NCBI GenBank assembly: GCA_902727895.1
Contig: CACVAP010000086.1
Coordinates: 62,001 to 126,000, forward strand
Length of the DNA stretch: 64,000 nt
DNA from: an uncultured Sulfurovum sp.
GTDB lineage: Bacteria > Campylobacterota > Campylobacteria > Campylobacterales > Sulfurovaceae
Direction: 5' to 3'
The notes under the pieces are model-generated. The model saw nothing but the letters and a program-made list of their open reading frames with translations. It did not search any database and had not been told where the DNA came from. The number at the start of each line of letters is the position of its first letter. Position 1 is the stretch's first letter. Of this stretch, positions 26,878 to 35,156 are shown in pieces. Made by a program: the position numbers and the translations under genes.

Positions 26878-27824
26878 TATGGAATTGGAACTGCTGCCAA
26901 TACTTTGTCTATAATCATGTCTTGCGTCACACCTTCAGCCTGTGCTTCATAAGAGAGTACTATACGATGACGTAATACCTCTTTAGCAATATAAGCAACT
27001 TCAAGAGGAGAAACATAGTCACGCCCTTTTAAGTAAGCTATTGCACGTGAAGCCTTATACATGTCAATACTTGCTCTTGGACTTGCTCCATACTCTATGT
27101 AAGGTGCTATTTCATCTAAAAAATACTTCTCAGGTTCTCTCGTAGCAAATACCAACTCAATAATATAAGCTTCAACTTCTTCATCTATATGTACATCCAT
27201 CGCTTCTTGACGAATTCTTTCCAAGTCATCTAAGGTAGCAACTTGCTGGATTTCTCCAAAACCATTGTTTGCCACACGTCGAGCTATCTCTAACTCTTCT
27301 TCTCTTGTGTTATAACCCACTACTATCTTCATAAGGAAACGATCAAGTTGTGCTTCTGGTAATTCATAAGCACCCTCTTGTTCCACAGGATTTTGTGTTG
27401 CCATAACTAAAAATGGCAAATCTATTTTAAAAGTTTCATCACCAATGGTCACTTGTCTCTCTTGCATAACTTCAAGTAGTGCAGACTGTACTTTGGCAGG
27501 CGCTCTGTTAATCTCATCTGCTAATAGTAAATTTGTAAATACTGGACCTTGTTTGATTTTAAAGGTATTGGTAGAGGGATCATAAATTTCAGTACCAATA
27601 ATGTCTGAAGGTAATAAGTCTGGTGTAAACTGTACTCTCTTAAAGTTAAGTCCAAGTGAACCAGCCAAAGCATTAACAGCTGTTGTTTTTGCAAGTCCAG
27701 GAACACCTTCAAGTAAAATGTGTCCTCTTGTAAGTAGACCTGTTAAAAGCCCTTCTATCATTTTTTCTTGTCCAACCATTACTTTGGAAATTTCTATTTT
27801 AATATTTTCAACTATTGGATTCAA
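26877..27824 (-). CDS. moxR: MoxR-family AAA+ ATPase
   Basis: The 315-residue product has Walker A GVPGLAKTT at 40-48, Walker B LLADEINRAPAKVQSALLE, sensor 1 ATQNPVEQEGAYELPEAQ and an arginine finger region LDRFLMK, all typical of MoxR. It is first in the bat operon and probably activates or assembles the VWA proteins. Its promoter region (27825-27911) holds 11-nt direct repeats. Confidence 0.95.
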   Translation of the reverse strand: MNPIVENIKIEISKVMVGQEKMIEGLLTGLLTRGHILLEGVPGLAKTTAVNALAGSLGLNFKRVQFTPDLLPSDIIGTEIYDPSTNTFKIKQGPVFTNLLLADEINRAPAKVQSALLEVMQERQVTIGDETFKIDLPFLVMATQNPVEQEGAYELPEAQLDRFLMKIVVGYNTREEELEIARRVANNGFGEIQQVATLDDLERIRQEAMDVHIDEEVEAYIIELVFATREPEKYFLDEIAPYIEYGASPRASIDMYKASRAIAYLKGRDYVSPLEVAYIAKEVLRHRIVLSYEAQAEGVTQDMIIDKVLAAVPIP

Positions 27825-27878
27825 TCCATTCTCCTAAATTATATTCAAGTTTTATTTATGTGATTTTACACTAATGAA

Positions 27879-27906
27879 GTTAATAAAAAGTTAATGTATT
27901 TTTAAT
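27879..27906. promoter_or_regulatory. three 11-nt-period direct repeats upstream of moxR
   Basis: gttaat at 27879 and 27890 and tttaat at 27901 are spaced exactly 11 bases. Six-base half-sites at 11-base period are the form of OmpR/PhoB-family operators. It lies between the moxR start and the end of a histidine kinase gene. Binding by a regulator is inference. Confidence 0.45.
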
Positions 27907-27911
27907 AAAGT

Positions 27912-28931
27912 TTAAACCACAAAGGAAAAAGTTGAACCTTTGTCTTCTTGACTTTCAATCTTTAATGTTGTTTCATGCAGTTTCAAAATTTGTTTAACAA
28001 TGGCTAAACCTAAACCCATCGAGTTGTCCCATGAATGTTCATCTGTTCTAAAAAACTTCTTGGTTACTTTTTCTATGTTGGCTTCTGAAATACCAACACC
28101 TGAGTCTATAATGCGTACTTCATTTTCTAAAAGCTCTACCTTTACCACCTCATCTGAATACTTTAGAGCATTCTCTATAAGGTTCTTTAATACTATCTCC
28201 ATTAATGCCTTGTCAGCTTTTATAACCAAAGAAGTACCAATTACAACAATTTCCCTCTTTTTATACTTGTCTTCTAAATTCATGGCAATTTCATGGGCTA
28301 AAGGCTTCATATCGAACTTACTCATTTGTAGTTTTTGTTCACCACTCTCAAAACGATTCCACAAAAGTAGACGGCTTAGTAGCTCTTCTATTTTTTCACC
28401 ATTGTTATAAATTTTACCTAAGAACTTAAGGCGTAAATTCATAGGAATTTCTTCATCTTCTGTAAGGGTTTGGGAGTATCCCATAATTGCTGAAATAGGA
28501 TTACGAAATTCATGTGCAATGGCTGAAAGCATGTCTGAACGTTGTCTGTTTTTGAGTTTGATTTTAGCTGTATATTTACGTTTCTCTTTTTCACGCTTCT
28601 TCATAATGCGTAAAGTCTGAATAAGTTTAACATTAATACTTTCAAACTCTTTGGCAAAAAACCGAGCTGAACCATTTTCATTTATAATATGAGAACTCTC
28701 GGAAAGATAGTTCTCAACATTTTTAAGCTCTTTGGAAACACGCGTAGTAGCATAATATACAGACCCTAAGAGCAGTATTTGAGAAGCCATAAACAGAGCA
28801 ATATAAAAGAAAGTACTCTTATATTCCTCTGGAACTAAAAATAATATAAGTGCAAAAAGTGTTGTAATGAAAATTACAATGGTAATTAGCCTTGCTAATA
28901 CATACTCACTAAGTGTTGGGCGATTATACAT
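27912..28931 (-). CDS. sensor histidine kinase
   Basis: The 339-residue kinase has two N-terminal membrane helices (about 14-30 and 40-60) with almost no periplasmic loop, a coiled linker, phospho-acceptor His in SAIAHEFRNPISAIMGYSQ, N box LKNLIENALKYSDE and G boxes DSGVGISE and MGLGLAIVKQ. The lack of a periplasmic domain suggests it senses a membrane or cytoplasmic signal. No response regulator is adjacent within the window; the small gene upstream is unrelated to receivers. Confidence 0.92.
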   Translation of the reverse strand: MYNRPTLSEYVLARLITIVIFITTLFALILFLVPEEYKSTFFYIALFMASQILLLGSVYYATTRVSKELKNVENYLSESSHIINENGSARFFAKEFESINVKLIQTLRIMKKREKEKRKYTAKIKLKNRQRSDMLSAIAHEFRNPISAIMGYSQTLTEDEEIPMNLRLKFLGKIYNNGEKIEELLSRLLLWNRFESGEQKLQMSKFDMKPLAHEIAMNLEDKYKKREIVVIGTSLVIKADKALMEIVLKNLIENALKYSDEVVKVELLENEVRIIDSGVGISEANIEKVTKKFFRTDEHSWDNSMGLGLAIVKQILKLHETTLKIESQEDKGSTFSFVV

Positions 28932-28944
28932 AGCAGACCAAAAA

Positions 28945-29145
28945 TTATGCTACTTCAAGCTGATGCACTTGTTTTTTCAGTTTGTTTATCTCTCTGTTGT
29001 ATTCTTCTAATGCAACATTAATTTCACCAATATCCCATTCTTCAACAGCCAGTTCAAGCTCATCATGTCTTGCTCGATATTTAACTAAAAGCTGAGCTAT
29101 TTTCTCTTTTAGACTTCTAATTTTATCATCTGTCACCGTGTCCAT
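28945..29145 (-). CDS. small coiled-coil hypothetical protein
   Basis: This 66-residue protein is entirely helical and charged (SLKEKIAQLLVKYRARHDEL, EEYNREINKLKKQVHQLEV), with no known domain recognised. It lies 13 nt upstream of the histidine kinase start on the same strand, so it is probably co-transcribed and may associate with it. AAAGGA precedes the ATG. Confidence 0.7.
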   Translation of the reverse strand: MDTVTDDKIRSLKEKIAQLLVKYRARHDELELAVEEWDIGEINVALEEYNREINKLKKQVHQLEVA

Positions 29146-29209
29146 AATCTTTCCTTTTAAAATTTAAGATAAAAGGTCTTTAACTCAATTTTTTATTTCC
29201 TGATTTAGT

Positions 29210-30319
29210 TTAAAACCTTTTAACCATATTAACGAAAATATTATAAAGGTCTTCCACTTCTTTAATGGTAGTTCGCTCATTTAAGCCATGTATTCTGTCA
29301 TTTCGCACCCCAAACTCCACAACTTCAATGCCATAAGGAGCAATATGCCGTCCATCACTGGTTCCACCTGCTGTTGAAAGTTTCGTACTTACCCCTGTTT
29401 CTTCTTTAATAGCAGCCGATAACTCTTTTACCACATAAGATTCACGATTGGTAATAAACGGATAAGATCCTTGTTCAAGTTTCAAGTCATAGTCTAAATC
29501 ACCAAGTTGCTCTTCCATAAAAGCACGTAAACTCTCTTGGGTTGTTTTGGTTGAATTTCTCACGTTGAACATCATTTTTAAGTCATTAGGACTAACATTG
29601 GTCACTTCCATTCCAGAACGAATATCCGTAATTACCAATTTAGAAGGTGCAAAGTTTTCATCTCCATTGTCAAGGTCATGAGCTGCTATCTTTGGTAATA
29701 TAGAAGCAATATTATGAATAGGATTAATAGCTTTTTCAGGGTAAGCAGCATGCCCTTGTTTTCCCTTTAGATGTAAGTATCCATTAATTGACCCTCGACG
29801 ACCAATTTTAATGGCATCCCCAAACTCAGTTTCACAAGTTGGCTCAGCGATGATACAATAGTCAGGTAAAAGGTCTATCTCTTTAAGATGTTTCAAAACA
29901 ATCTGCGTTCCATAAGTTCCTGGACCTTCTTCATCAGAAGTAAGTAGTAACGACATACGACCAGAAAAGTCATCATCCATATCACGTACTGCTTGTACAA
30001 ATGCCGATAATCCAGACTTCATATCTTGCGCTCCACGACCATAAATGTAGCCATCTTTAATCATAGGTACAAAAGGATTTGTATCCCATCCTGTTCCTGA
30101 AGGCACAACATCTACATGACCAGCAAAACAAAGGTGTTTACCCTCTCCAAATTTCTTGGTTAAAAAAACATTTTTAACCCCACCTTCATTTATCCACGTT
30201 GCTTCAAAATCTGCTAAATAGTTTTCTATATACGTAAGCAACCCACCATCATCAGGGGTAACTGACTCTGCACTTAGTGTTTTTAAAAAGAGATCTACGA
30301 CATCTAATCTTTTTTCCAT
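29210..30319 (-). CDS. dapE: succinyl-diaminopimelate desuccinylase
   Basis: DapE hydrolyses N-succinyl-LL-diaminopimelate in lysine and peptidoglycan precursor synthesis, using a dinuclear zinc centre. The 369-residue product has GHVDVVPSGTGW (His and Asp), GRGAQDMKSG, TSDEEGPGTYGT with the catalytic Glu pair, AEPT, and C-terminal GGTSDGRHIAPYG. Length is normal. It stands alone, upstream of a coiled-coil gene. Confidence 0.95.
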   Translation of the reverse strand: MEKRLDVVDLFLKTLSAESVTPDDGGLLTYIENYLADFEATWINEGGVKNVFLTKKFGEGKHLCFAGHVDVVPSGTGWDTNPFVPMIKDGYIYGRGAQDMKSGLSAFVQAVRDMDDDFSGRMSLLLTSDEEGPGTYGTQIVLKHLKEIDLLPDYCIIAEPTCETEFGDAIKIGRRGSINGYLHLKGKQGHAAYPEKAINPIHNIASILPKIAAHDLDNGDENFAPSKLVITDIRSGMEVTNVSPNDLKMMFNVRNSTKTTQESLRAFMEEQLGDLDYDLKLEQGSYPFITNRESYVVKELSAAIKEETGVSTKLSTAGGTSDGRHIAPYGIEVVEFGVRNDRIHGLNERTTIKEVEDLYNIFVNMVKRF

Positions 30320-30403
30320 AATATTTGACCTTGTTATTTTATGTGGAAGAGTAGCAAATGTTTGCTTTTTTATGGATTGTAACTTTAATCGATGTAACTT
30401 TTC

Positions 30404-30751
30404 TCAAATCCCAAGATGCTGTCCCAACTTCTTCTCGACCTCATTCAATTCACTTTCACTCAACACAGTCAATTTCTTCTCTAAAACCAAACGACTCATA
30501 TCTAAAGTGCAAAGTTCATTAATGCAGATTTCACTCTCTTTTTCTAAATTTTCTCGTGATGAAATCAATACTCTTAAATCTCCACCACTAAGCATCGTAG
30601 TCATGGGAATAACTGTTACTCCTTTAAAAGCTACTTTATCAATATTTCGATTGGCAACATCATTTTGTATAATCAATGCTGGTCTCACTTTACCAAATTC
30701 ACTGTTATACTTTTTTCCAAAATTTGCCAAGTAAATTTCACCTCTTCTCAT
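30404..30751 (-). CDS. MazF/PemK-family endoribonuclease toxin
   Basis: The 115-residue product begins MRRGEIYLANFGKKYNSEFG, followed by KVRPALIIQND and VIPMTTML, the PemK/MazF fold with the conserved Arg-Pro and Thr residues. It would cleave mRNA. The antitoxin gene lies directly upstream and overlaps by 4 nt (30748-30751). Confidence 0.9.
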   Translation of the reverse strand: MRRGEIYLANFGKKYNSEFGKVRPALIIQNDVANRNIDKVAFKGVTVIPMTTMLSGGDLRVLISSRENLEKESEICINELCTLDMSRLVLEKKLTVLSESELNEVEKKLGQHLGI

Positions 30752-30996
30752 TTTAAATCTTCTACAATCTCTTCAATCTCCAAGAATTCATCATAAGCTT
30801 GTTTTGAAAGTGCTTTAGCATTTCGCATAATATAAAGTTCATCTTCTATTACTTCTTGAAGGTTCTTATATAATTCATAAGGAATTACCACACTTTTAAC
30901 CAACTGTTTTTTTGCATCTTGAACAAAAGTAATGTCTTCTGGTCTCGTAATATACGATGGCTTTTTAATAAAATCACTTGAATTAATTATTAACAT
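30748..30996 (-). CDS. antitoxin partner of the MazF-like toxin
   Basis: The 82-residue acidic protein (starting MLIINSSDFIKKPSYI) overlaps the toxin gene. I choose the ATG at 30996 because AAAAAGG lies eight bases upstream; a GTG at 31005 is part of that ribosome site. The C-terminal half is acidic and helical (EFLEIEEIVEDLK), as expected for toxin binding. No standard DNA-binding motif is certain; residues 21-45 could form a small AbrB- or RHH-like unit. Confidence 0.78.
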   Translation of the reverse strand: MLIINSSDFIKKPSYITRPEDITFVQDAKKQLVKSVVIPYELYKNLQEVIEDELYIMRNAKALSKQAYDEFLEIEEIVEDLK

Positions 30997-31095
30997 AATA
31001 AACACCTTTTTAATAAACTATTTTATTATACCTATTTATAATACTATTATCAAGTAGTCTTTTATATATCTCAATAAACTTATTAAACTATTCGC

Positions 31096-31101
31096 TATAA
31101 T
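31096..31101 (+). promoter_or_regulatory. -10 element of the PcfJ-like operon
   Basis: TATAAT lies seven bases before the ATG at 31108, so transcription would begin at or next to the start codon. Either the mRNA is leaderless or the promoter is elsewhere. Confidence 0.4.
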
Positions 31102-31107
31102 AATTTT

Positions 31108-32283
31108 ATGGAAATATCACAAAAAAACAAAGGCAGAAATGTCATAAACATTGAAGAGATAAAAGAATATTTACATGGCTTTACAGAAGAAAAAGAACTC
31201 TCTGAACCTGTAGACTCTTGGCTTCAAAAAACTTTTGTTCGTTGGCTTATTAACCATTTTATGGAAGTACAAGTAGTTGAGTCTGTTGAGCGTTATAAAG
31301 CTTTAGTTAAAGGTGAAGTTCCTTCTTGGTTTACACCTTACAGTAGTATTGAGTTTATTTATATTCATATTAAAAACCCTACTTTTGTCGATACACTCAA
31401 TACCTGTGTAGAGTTTTTAGGTTCTCGTAATGAAAAAGTAATTCATAAATTTCCTCGTATGACTGTTGAGCATGTAATGGAAAAACATCAACAAGAACAT
31501 CTACGTATGCAAGAGAGACAACGAAAATTCATAGAAACTTCAAATGAAGCGTTAGAACACGTTTTTACTTTTGAAAACCTACATGTCGTTAAGTTCCTAC
31601 CCCGGCACAAAGAACTCTCTTTAGAAATGGCAAAAGAATCAGCACTCATGCAACATTGTTTAGGTGAATTTGACAATGTTGAAAAAGCAGAAGGTGGTTA
31701 TGGTTCTTACTATTACGGTCTCATTCAAAGAGAAGAGATAACCCTCTACTCCTTACGTGATGAAAAGAACAAGCCACATGCAACCATCTCGGTCAGTTAC
31801 AAACGAGGAGAAGCTTGGCTCGACCAAATAAAAGGAAAACAAAACCAACCACCTATAGCACGTTATGTTCCAGCATCTGTCGCTTTTTTTAATCACCTAC
31901 AACTAAAGCAAAACTACCACCCAGACTGTTTAGCCATGAGTGTTGTTTTTGTAAAAGGAAAGTCCGAACAACTTTCTAAAATAACAAATGAAGCCACCCA
32001 ACAACACCTCATAGCCTATGACCCAACTTTCATCAACAAATTACCAAACCCTAGTAAAAGTTCTTTATGGTTAGCTGCCTTACGCGACCCAAAACAGATG
32101 GGTTCATTAAAAGAAACCAACGATGCCATGAAAGTATCTTCACTTATTCAATACCCCTTACTCATGAATGAATTAACATTTTCTCATAATCTAAAAGCTA
32201 AGAACATCTTACAGAAAGCAGAAAACTACAGCATTGGAAAACGCCCTTTTCTCTTTCCTAAACTTGAAATAGCAAGGATATAA
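31108..32283 (+). CDS. PcfJ-like domain protein
   Basis: In this 391-residue protein residues ~185-260 resemble the PcfJ-like domain: EMAKESALMQHCLGEFDNVE, a Tyr-rich turn, ITLYSLRDEKNKPHATISVS and LDQIKGKQNQPP. PcfJ-like proteins occur on plasmids and in accessory loci; their function is not known. No signal peptide or membrane segment is seen. It is followed five bases later by an unknown gene with which it probably forms a two-gene operon. Confidence 0.7.
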   Translation: MEISQKNKGRNVINIEEIKEYLHGFTEEKELSEPVDSWLQKTFVRWLINHFMEVQVVESVERYKALVKGEVPSWFTPYSSIEFIYIHIKNPTFVDTLNTCVEFLGSRNEKVIHKFPRMTVEHVMEKHQQEHLRMQERQRKFIETSNEALEHVFTFENLHVVKFLPRHKELSLEMAKESALMQHCLGEFDNVEKAEGGYGSYYYGLIQREEITLYSLRDEKNKPHATISVSYKRGEAWLDQIKGKQNQPPIARYVPASVAFFNHLQLKQNYHPDCLAMSVVFVKGKSEQLSKITNEATQQHLIAYDPTFINKLPNPSKSSLWLAALRDPKQMGSLKETNDAMKVSSLIQYPLLMNELTFSHNLKAKNILQKAENYSIGKRPFLFPKLEIARI

Positions 32284-32287
32284 AATA

Positions 32288-33739
32288 ATGAATCAAGAAG
32301 AAATATTTGCCCTAGCCTTTGCTAAGTTTGAAGAGGAACGACTTTTAAATAGTTTAGAAGATTTTAATGTAGAAGCCTACCTCAATGATGAATTTTATTT
32401 TAATATCAATGAAGATAATGCTTCTACAAAGGTTTACCATGTCATTAAAAAAGTATGGACAGAAGGTGTACTTGACCTTTTTATAAAGAACCATATATTA
32501 GTAGACAAGTTAGAAGTAAAAGACTTAGTAGCCCTTGATTCAACACGTTTTGTCAAATTAGTTTGTGAAGTTCTAAAGCTAAAACTTCTTGAAGAAAAAG
32601 AAGCATGGGGATTATTGTTTTTAAATGCACAACGTATCCAAGATACTTTTGAAAATGCTGAAGATTTTAAAGCCTCTTATTTTAAAGGCGCACTTTTTTA
32701 TGAAATACTGTTTAGAAGTGAAGAGGAAGAACGAGGAGAAAAGATTGAAAGCTTTGATGCCTTACTTCAAGAACGACATAAAGCAAGTAGCGTAGAATTA
32801 GCTTGGTTAGAAGACGATGTATTTGACAGCTTTAAAATAGAAGGAAAACTACCTAATAGTCCATCTAAAAAGTTAGTTAAAACTCCTGAGAAGCCTATGG
32901 AAGCACAAGTTTCTAATATGCATCAACTTTTAGAAAAAGAAGACAAGACAGCACTATGGAAACTCTTGGATGAATTTTCAGAAGAAGAACGAAACAAGTT
33001 TTTACACCAACTTTACACCAACAAAAAACATAACTCTAGCATCTTAACAGCAGAAGACTATCTAGAACTACCAGCCCTCTACCCTGATGTTTCTTATGCT
33101 TACTATTTGCGAGGGGTTTACTTTTATCATTTTGCATGGGAAGCAAGAGGTTTGGGCATAACCAATACAGTAGGTCAAAAGAACTACGCGCTCTTTTATG
33201 AACGCCTAAGATACGCCATGGCAGACTTAAAACAAGCACATGAACTTTCCCCCAATGAACAAACCTATTGGGCTGAACTCTACAACTTAGTCAAACATTT
33301 TAAAAGTAAAGAAGCCGACCTCTTACAAGAAAAACTTTATACACTTATCAAAGAAAATGCCATGCAAAACCTTTACTGTATACAACGTGTGTCCCATTTA
33401 AACAAAGCCCGTTGGGGTGGAAGCCATAAAGAAAGTTTAGATTGGGCGAGAGAAGTCATTACTCATAACCAAAAAGGTAGCCCAATTAAGATTATAATTT
33501 TTGAAGCCCTCATAGAACAATACAACTACATTTTAAAGTTTGATAGAGATGAGGAAAAAGCAAATGCTATTTTTAAAGAGCTGGCTCTACAAGATGAAGT
33601 AAATCAGTATTTTGATGAGCTATTAGCCTGTATAGAAAAAGCAGATGACAACATCAGTACAACACTTATGTTTTGGTATGAGAAGGTTGGTGACGCACAG
33701 CGTATTGAAACGCTTACTGACCTCATTCAAAGTTTCTGA
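32288..33739 (+). CDS. hypothetical protein, partner of the PcfJ-like gene
   Basis: The 483-residue protein is not recognised. It is acidic, largely helical and free of membrane segments. The C-terminal half (about residue 260 on) looks like irregular TPR/Sel1-type helices, for example AYYLRGVYFYHFAWEA, ALFYERLRYAMADLKQAHEL and IIFEALIEQYNYILKFDRDE. It sits five bases after the PcfJ-like gene, so the two products probably work together. Confidence 0.65.
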   Translation: MNQEEIFALAFAKFEEERLLNSLEDFNVEAYLNDEFYFNINEDNASTKVYHVIKKVWTEGVLDLFIKNHILVDKLEVKDLVALDSTRFVKLVCEVLKLKLLEEKEAWGLLFLNAQRIQDTFENAEDFKASYFKGALFYEILFRSEEEERGEKIESFDALLQERHKASSVELAWLEDDVFDSFKIEGKLPNSPSKKLVKTPEKPMEAQVSNMHQLLEKEDKTALWKLLDEFSEEERNKFLHQLYTNKKHNSSILTAEDYLELPALYPDVSYAYYLRGVYFYHFAWEARGLGITNTVGQKNYALFYERLRYAMADLKQAHELSPNEQTYWAELYNLVKHFKSKEADLLQEKLYTLIKENAMQNLYCIQRVSHLNKARWGGSHKESLDWAREVITHNQKGSPIKIIIFEALIEQYNYILKFDRDEEKANAIFKELALQDEVNQYFDELLACIEKADDNISTTLMFWYEKVGDAQRIETLTDLIQSF

Positions 33740-33785
33740 GCAACTGAACTCTGATATAATGCTCAGAAAAAAAGGTACAAGTAGA

Positions 33786-34001
33786 ATGACAATAGAAGAA
33801 ATGCAAACCATAAAAGTTGGCGACACCATCAAAGATGTAGCCAGAAGTAAATCACAAGAAAGAGAAGTACACTGTACTGTTGAATCTATTGATGCTAACA
33901 GCATTACAATTGTCGCTATTTTTGCAGCAGATGCTGCTTGTTATCCTCATCGTTTTTTCTTTACGAGAGATGCAGATAAACTAGCATTTGTTGAAAACTA
34001 A
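33786..34001 (+). CDS. small hypothetical protein
   Basis: A 71-residue product beginning MTIEEMQTIKVGDTIKDVA, with strands consistent with a small beta barrel (HCTVESIDANSITIVAIFAA). AAAGGT lies nine bases upstream of this ATG; the open frame extends further upstream but over the end of the previous gene. Function unknown. It is convergent with an NlpC/P60-like gene, overlapping by 4 nt. Confidence 0.55.
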   Translation: MTIEEMQTIKVGDTIKDVARSKSQEREVHCTVESIDANSITIVAIFAADAACYPHRFFFTRDADKLAFVEN

Positions 34002-34969
34002 TCTAAATCTTTATTCTTCAAAATAACAACCGTTCCATTGAAAGCACCTTTTTCTAAAGGTGTTAAGTGCAGTGCATTTGGACCAGCATTTATAATGCTG
34101 TCTTCTTTATCTAAAACACCATTATTATTTTCATCTCCATAAAGCATTCCAATGTGAGCATAACGTCCATTTGGTCGGTATTTTACAGCTATAAAATCTC
34201 CCTGCTTAAACTCTTTTCCCCATCTTAACTTTTTACTTGGTGTTCCATTTATTATCTGTGTTTTTACTTTGGTTTTAAATTTGTCTACTAACATCACAAC
34301 ATTATAATTTTTTTCATTTTTAGCTTTGTTCATTACTTTTGAAGTCGCAATCAAAACATCAGCACAGTCAACCCCAATGTAGTTTCGACTCTGATAAGGC
34401 ATAGAACCAAAAATACCAGGAACATTAAAAAAGGTTGTTAAATAACCAATGTAACTTTCATCTTGCATGTACGAAACACGTAATACTTTTGGTGAAAGCC
34501 CTTTTCTTCCAATGTCCTTTATGCCTTTGGTTTTAACTACTTTTCCATTTTTTAAAATTACCTCTGCTTCAAACCAAAAACTTCCTAATTTACTGTTGTA
34601 GTAGCCGTTATTATTGGGTCTATTTTTTTCTAAAACTTCTCTTGTTAATTCCACTTCTGCTTTATTTTCAAAAGATTTTATTTCAACTCTATTATAATCA
34701 ATCTTCCCGTAGTCACTCCATTTATAAGCATTCTTCTCCCAAGGATGGTTTGCATTTTTATAAAACTTTGAGGTATCAGGAATTATCTGATACCACTTAA
34801 TGCTCTTTGCATTTTTAACATCGAACTTTAAAGTGAGTTTTTGGGTTGGCGTTAAATAGACTGAAGATTTTGTTTTAAAAGCTTTATCATCAATGCTATG
34901 GCTTATTTCTTTTGCCATGGTAGTTTGTGTTAAAAGGAGTAAGAGTAAAAGTTTTAGGGTATTTTTCAT
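33998..34969 (-). CDS. secreted NlpC/P60-like putative cell wall hydrolase
   Basis: The 323-residue protein has a signal peptide (MKNTLKLLLLLLLTQTTMAK), an N-terminal beta region, and a C-terminal domain with a candidate catalytic Cys in NYIGVDCADVLIA and His in YAHIGMLYGD, as in NlpC/P60 papain-like peptidases. Directly after the His strand is DENNNGVLDKED, which fits an EF-hand-like calcium loop. The peptidase assignment is inference from these motifs. It is a single-gene unit. Confidence 0.6.
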   Translation of the reverse strand: MKNTLKLLLLLLLTQTTMAKEISHSIDDKAFKTKSSVYLTPTQKLTLKFDVKNAKSIKWYQIIPDTSKFYKNANHPWEKNAYKWSDYGKIDYNRVEIKSFENKAEVELTREVLEKNRPNNNGYYNSKLGSFWFEAEVILKNGKVVKTKGIKDIGRKGLSPKVLRVSYMQDESYIGYLTTFFNVPGIFGSMPYQSRNYIGVDCADVLIATSKVMNKAKNEKNYNVVMLVDKFKTKVKTQIINGTPSKKLRWGKEFKQGDFIAVKYRPNGRYAHIGMLYGDENNNGVLDKEDSIINAGPNALHLTPLEKGAFNGTVVILKNKDLD

Positions 34970-35156
34970 TTTGGTTTCTTTTTTTAATTTCTTTATTTTT
35001 TATTTGTCAAAAATAGTTTTTACTATAGCTTTTTTTATTTAAGTTAAGTTGTTTATAAAAACTTGATAGTTAGTCTCTTACAAATATTTTATATAAAATG
35101 CATAAAGCTCTAATGCTTACAAGTTATAGCATGCTCTTCAGCCAACGTATGGTTAC

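Noticed and set aside
30372-30734. 120-codon plus-strand frame
   Set aside because: It is antisense to the MazF-like toxin, which has clear family motifs and an overlapping antitoxin.
33645-33785. Longer start for the 71-aa protein
   Set aside because: It would run over the end of the preceding gene; AAAGGT is placed for the ATG at 33786.
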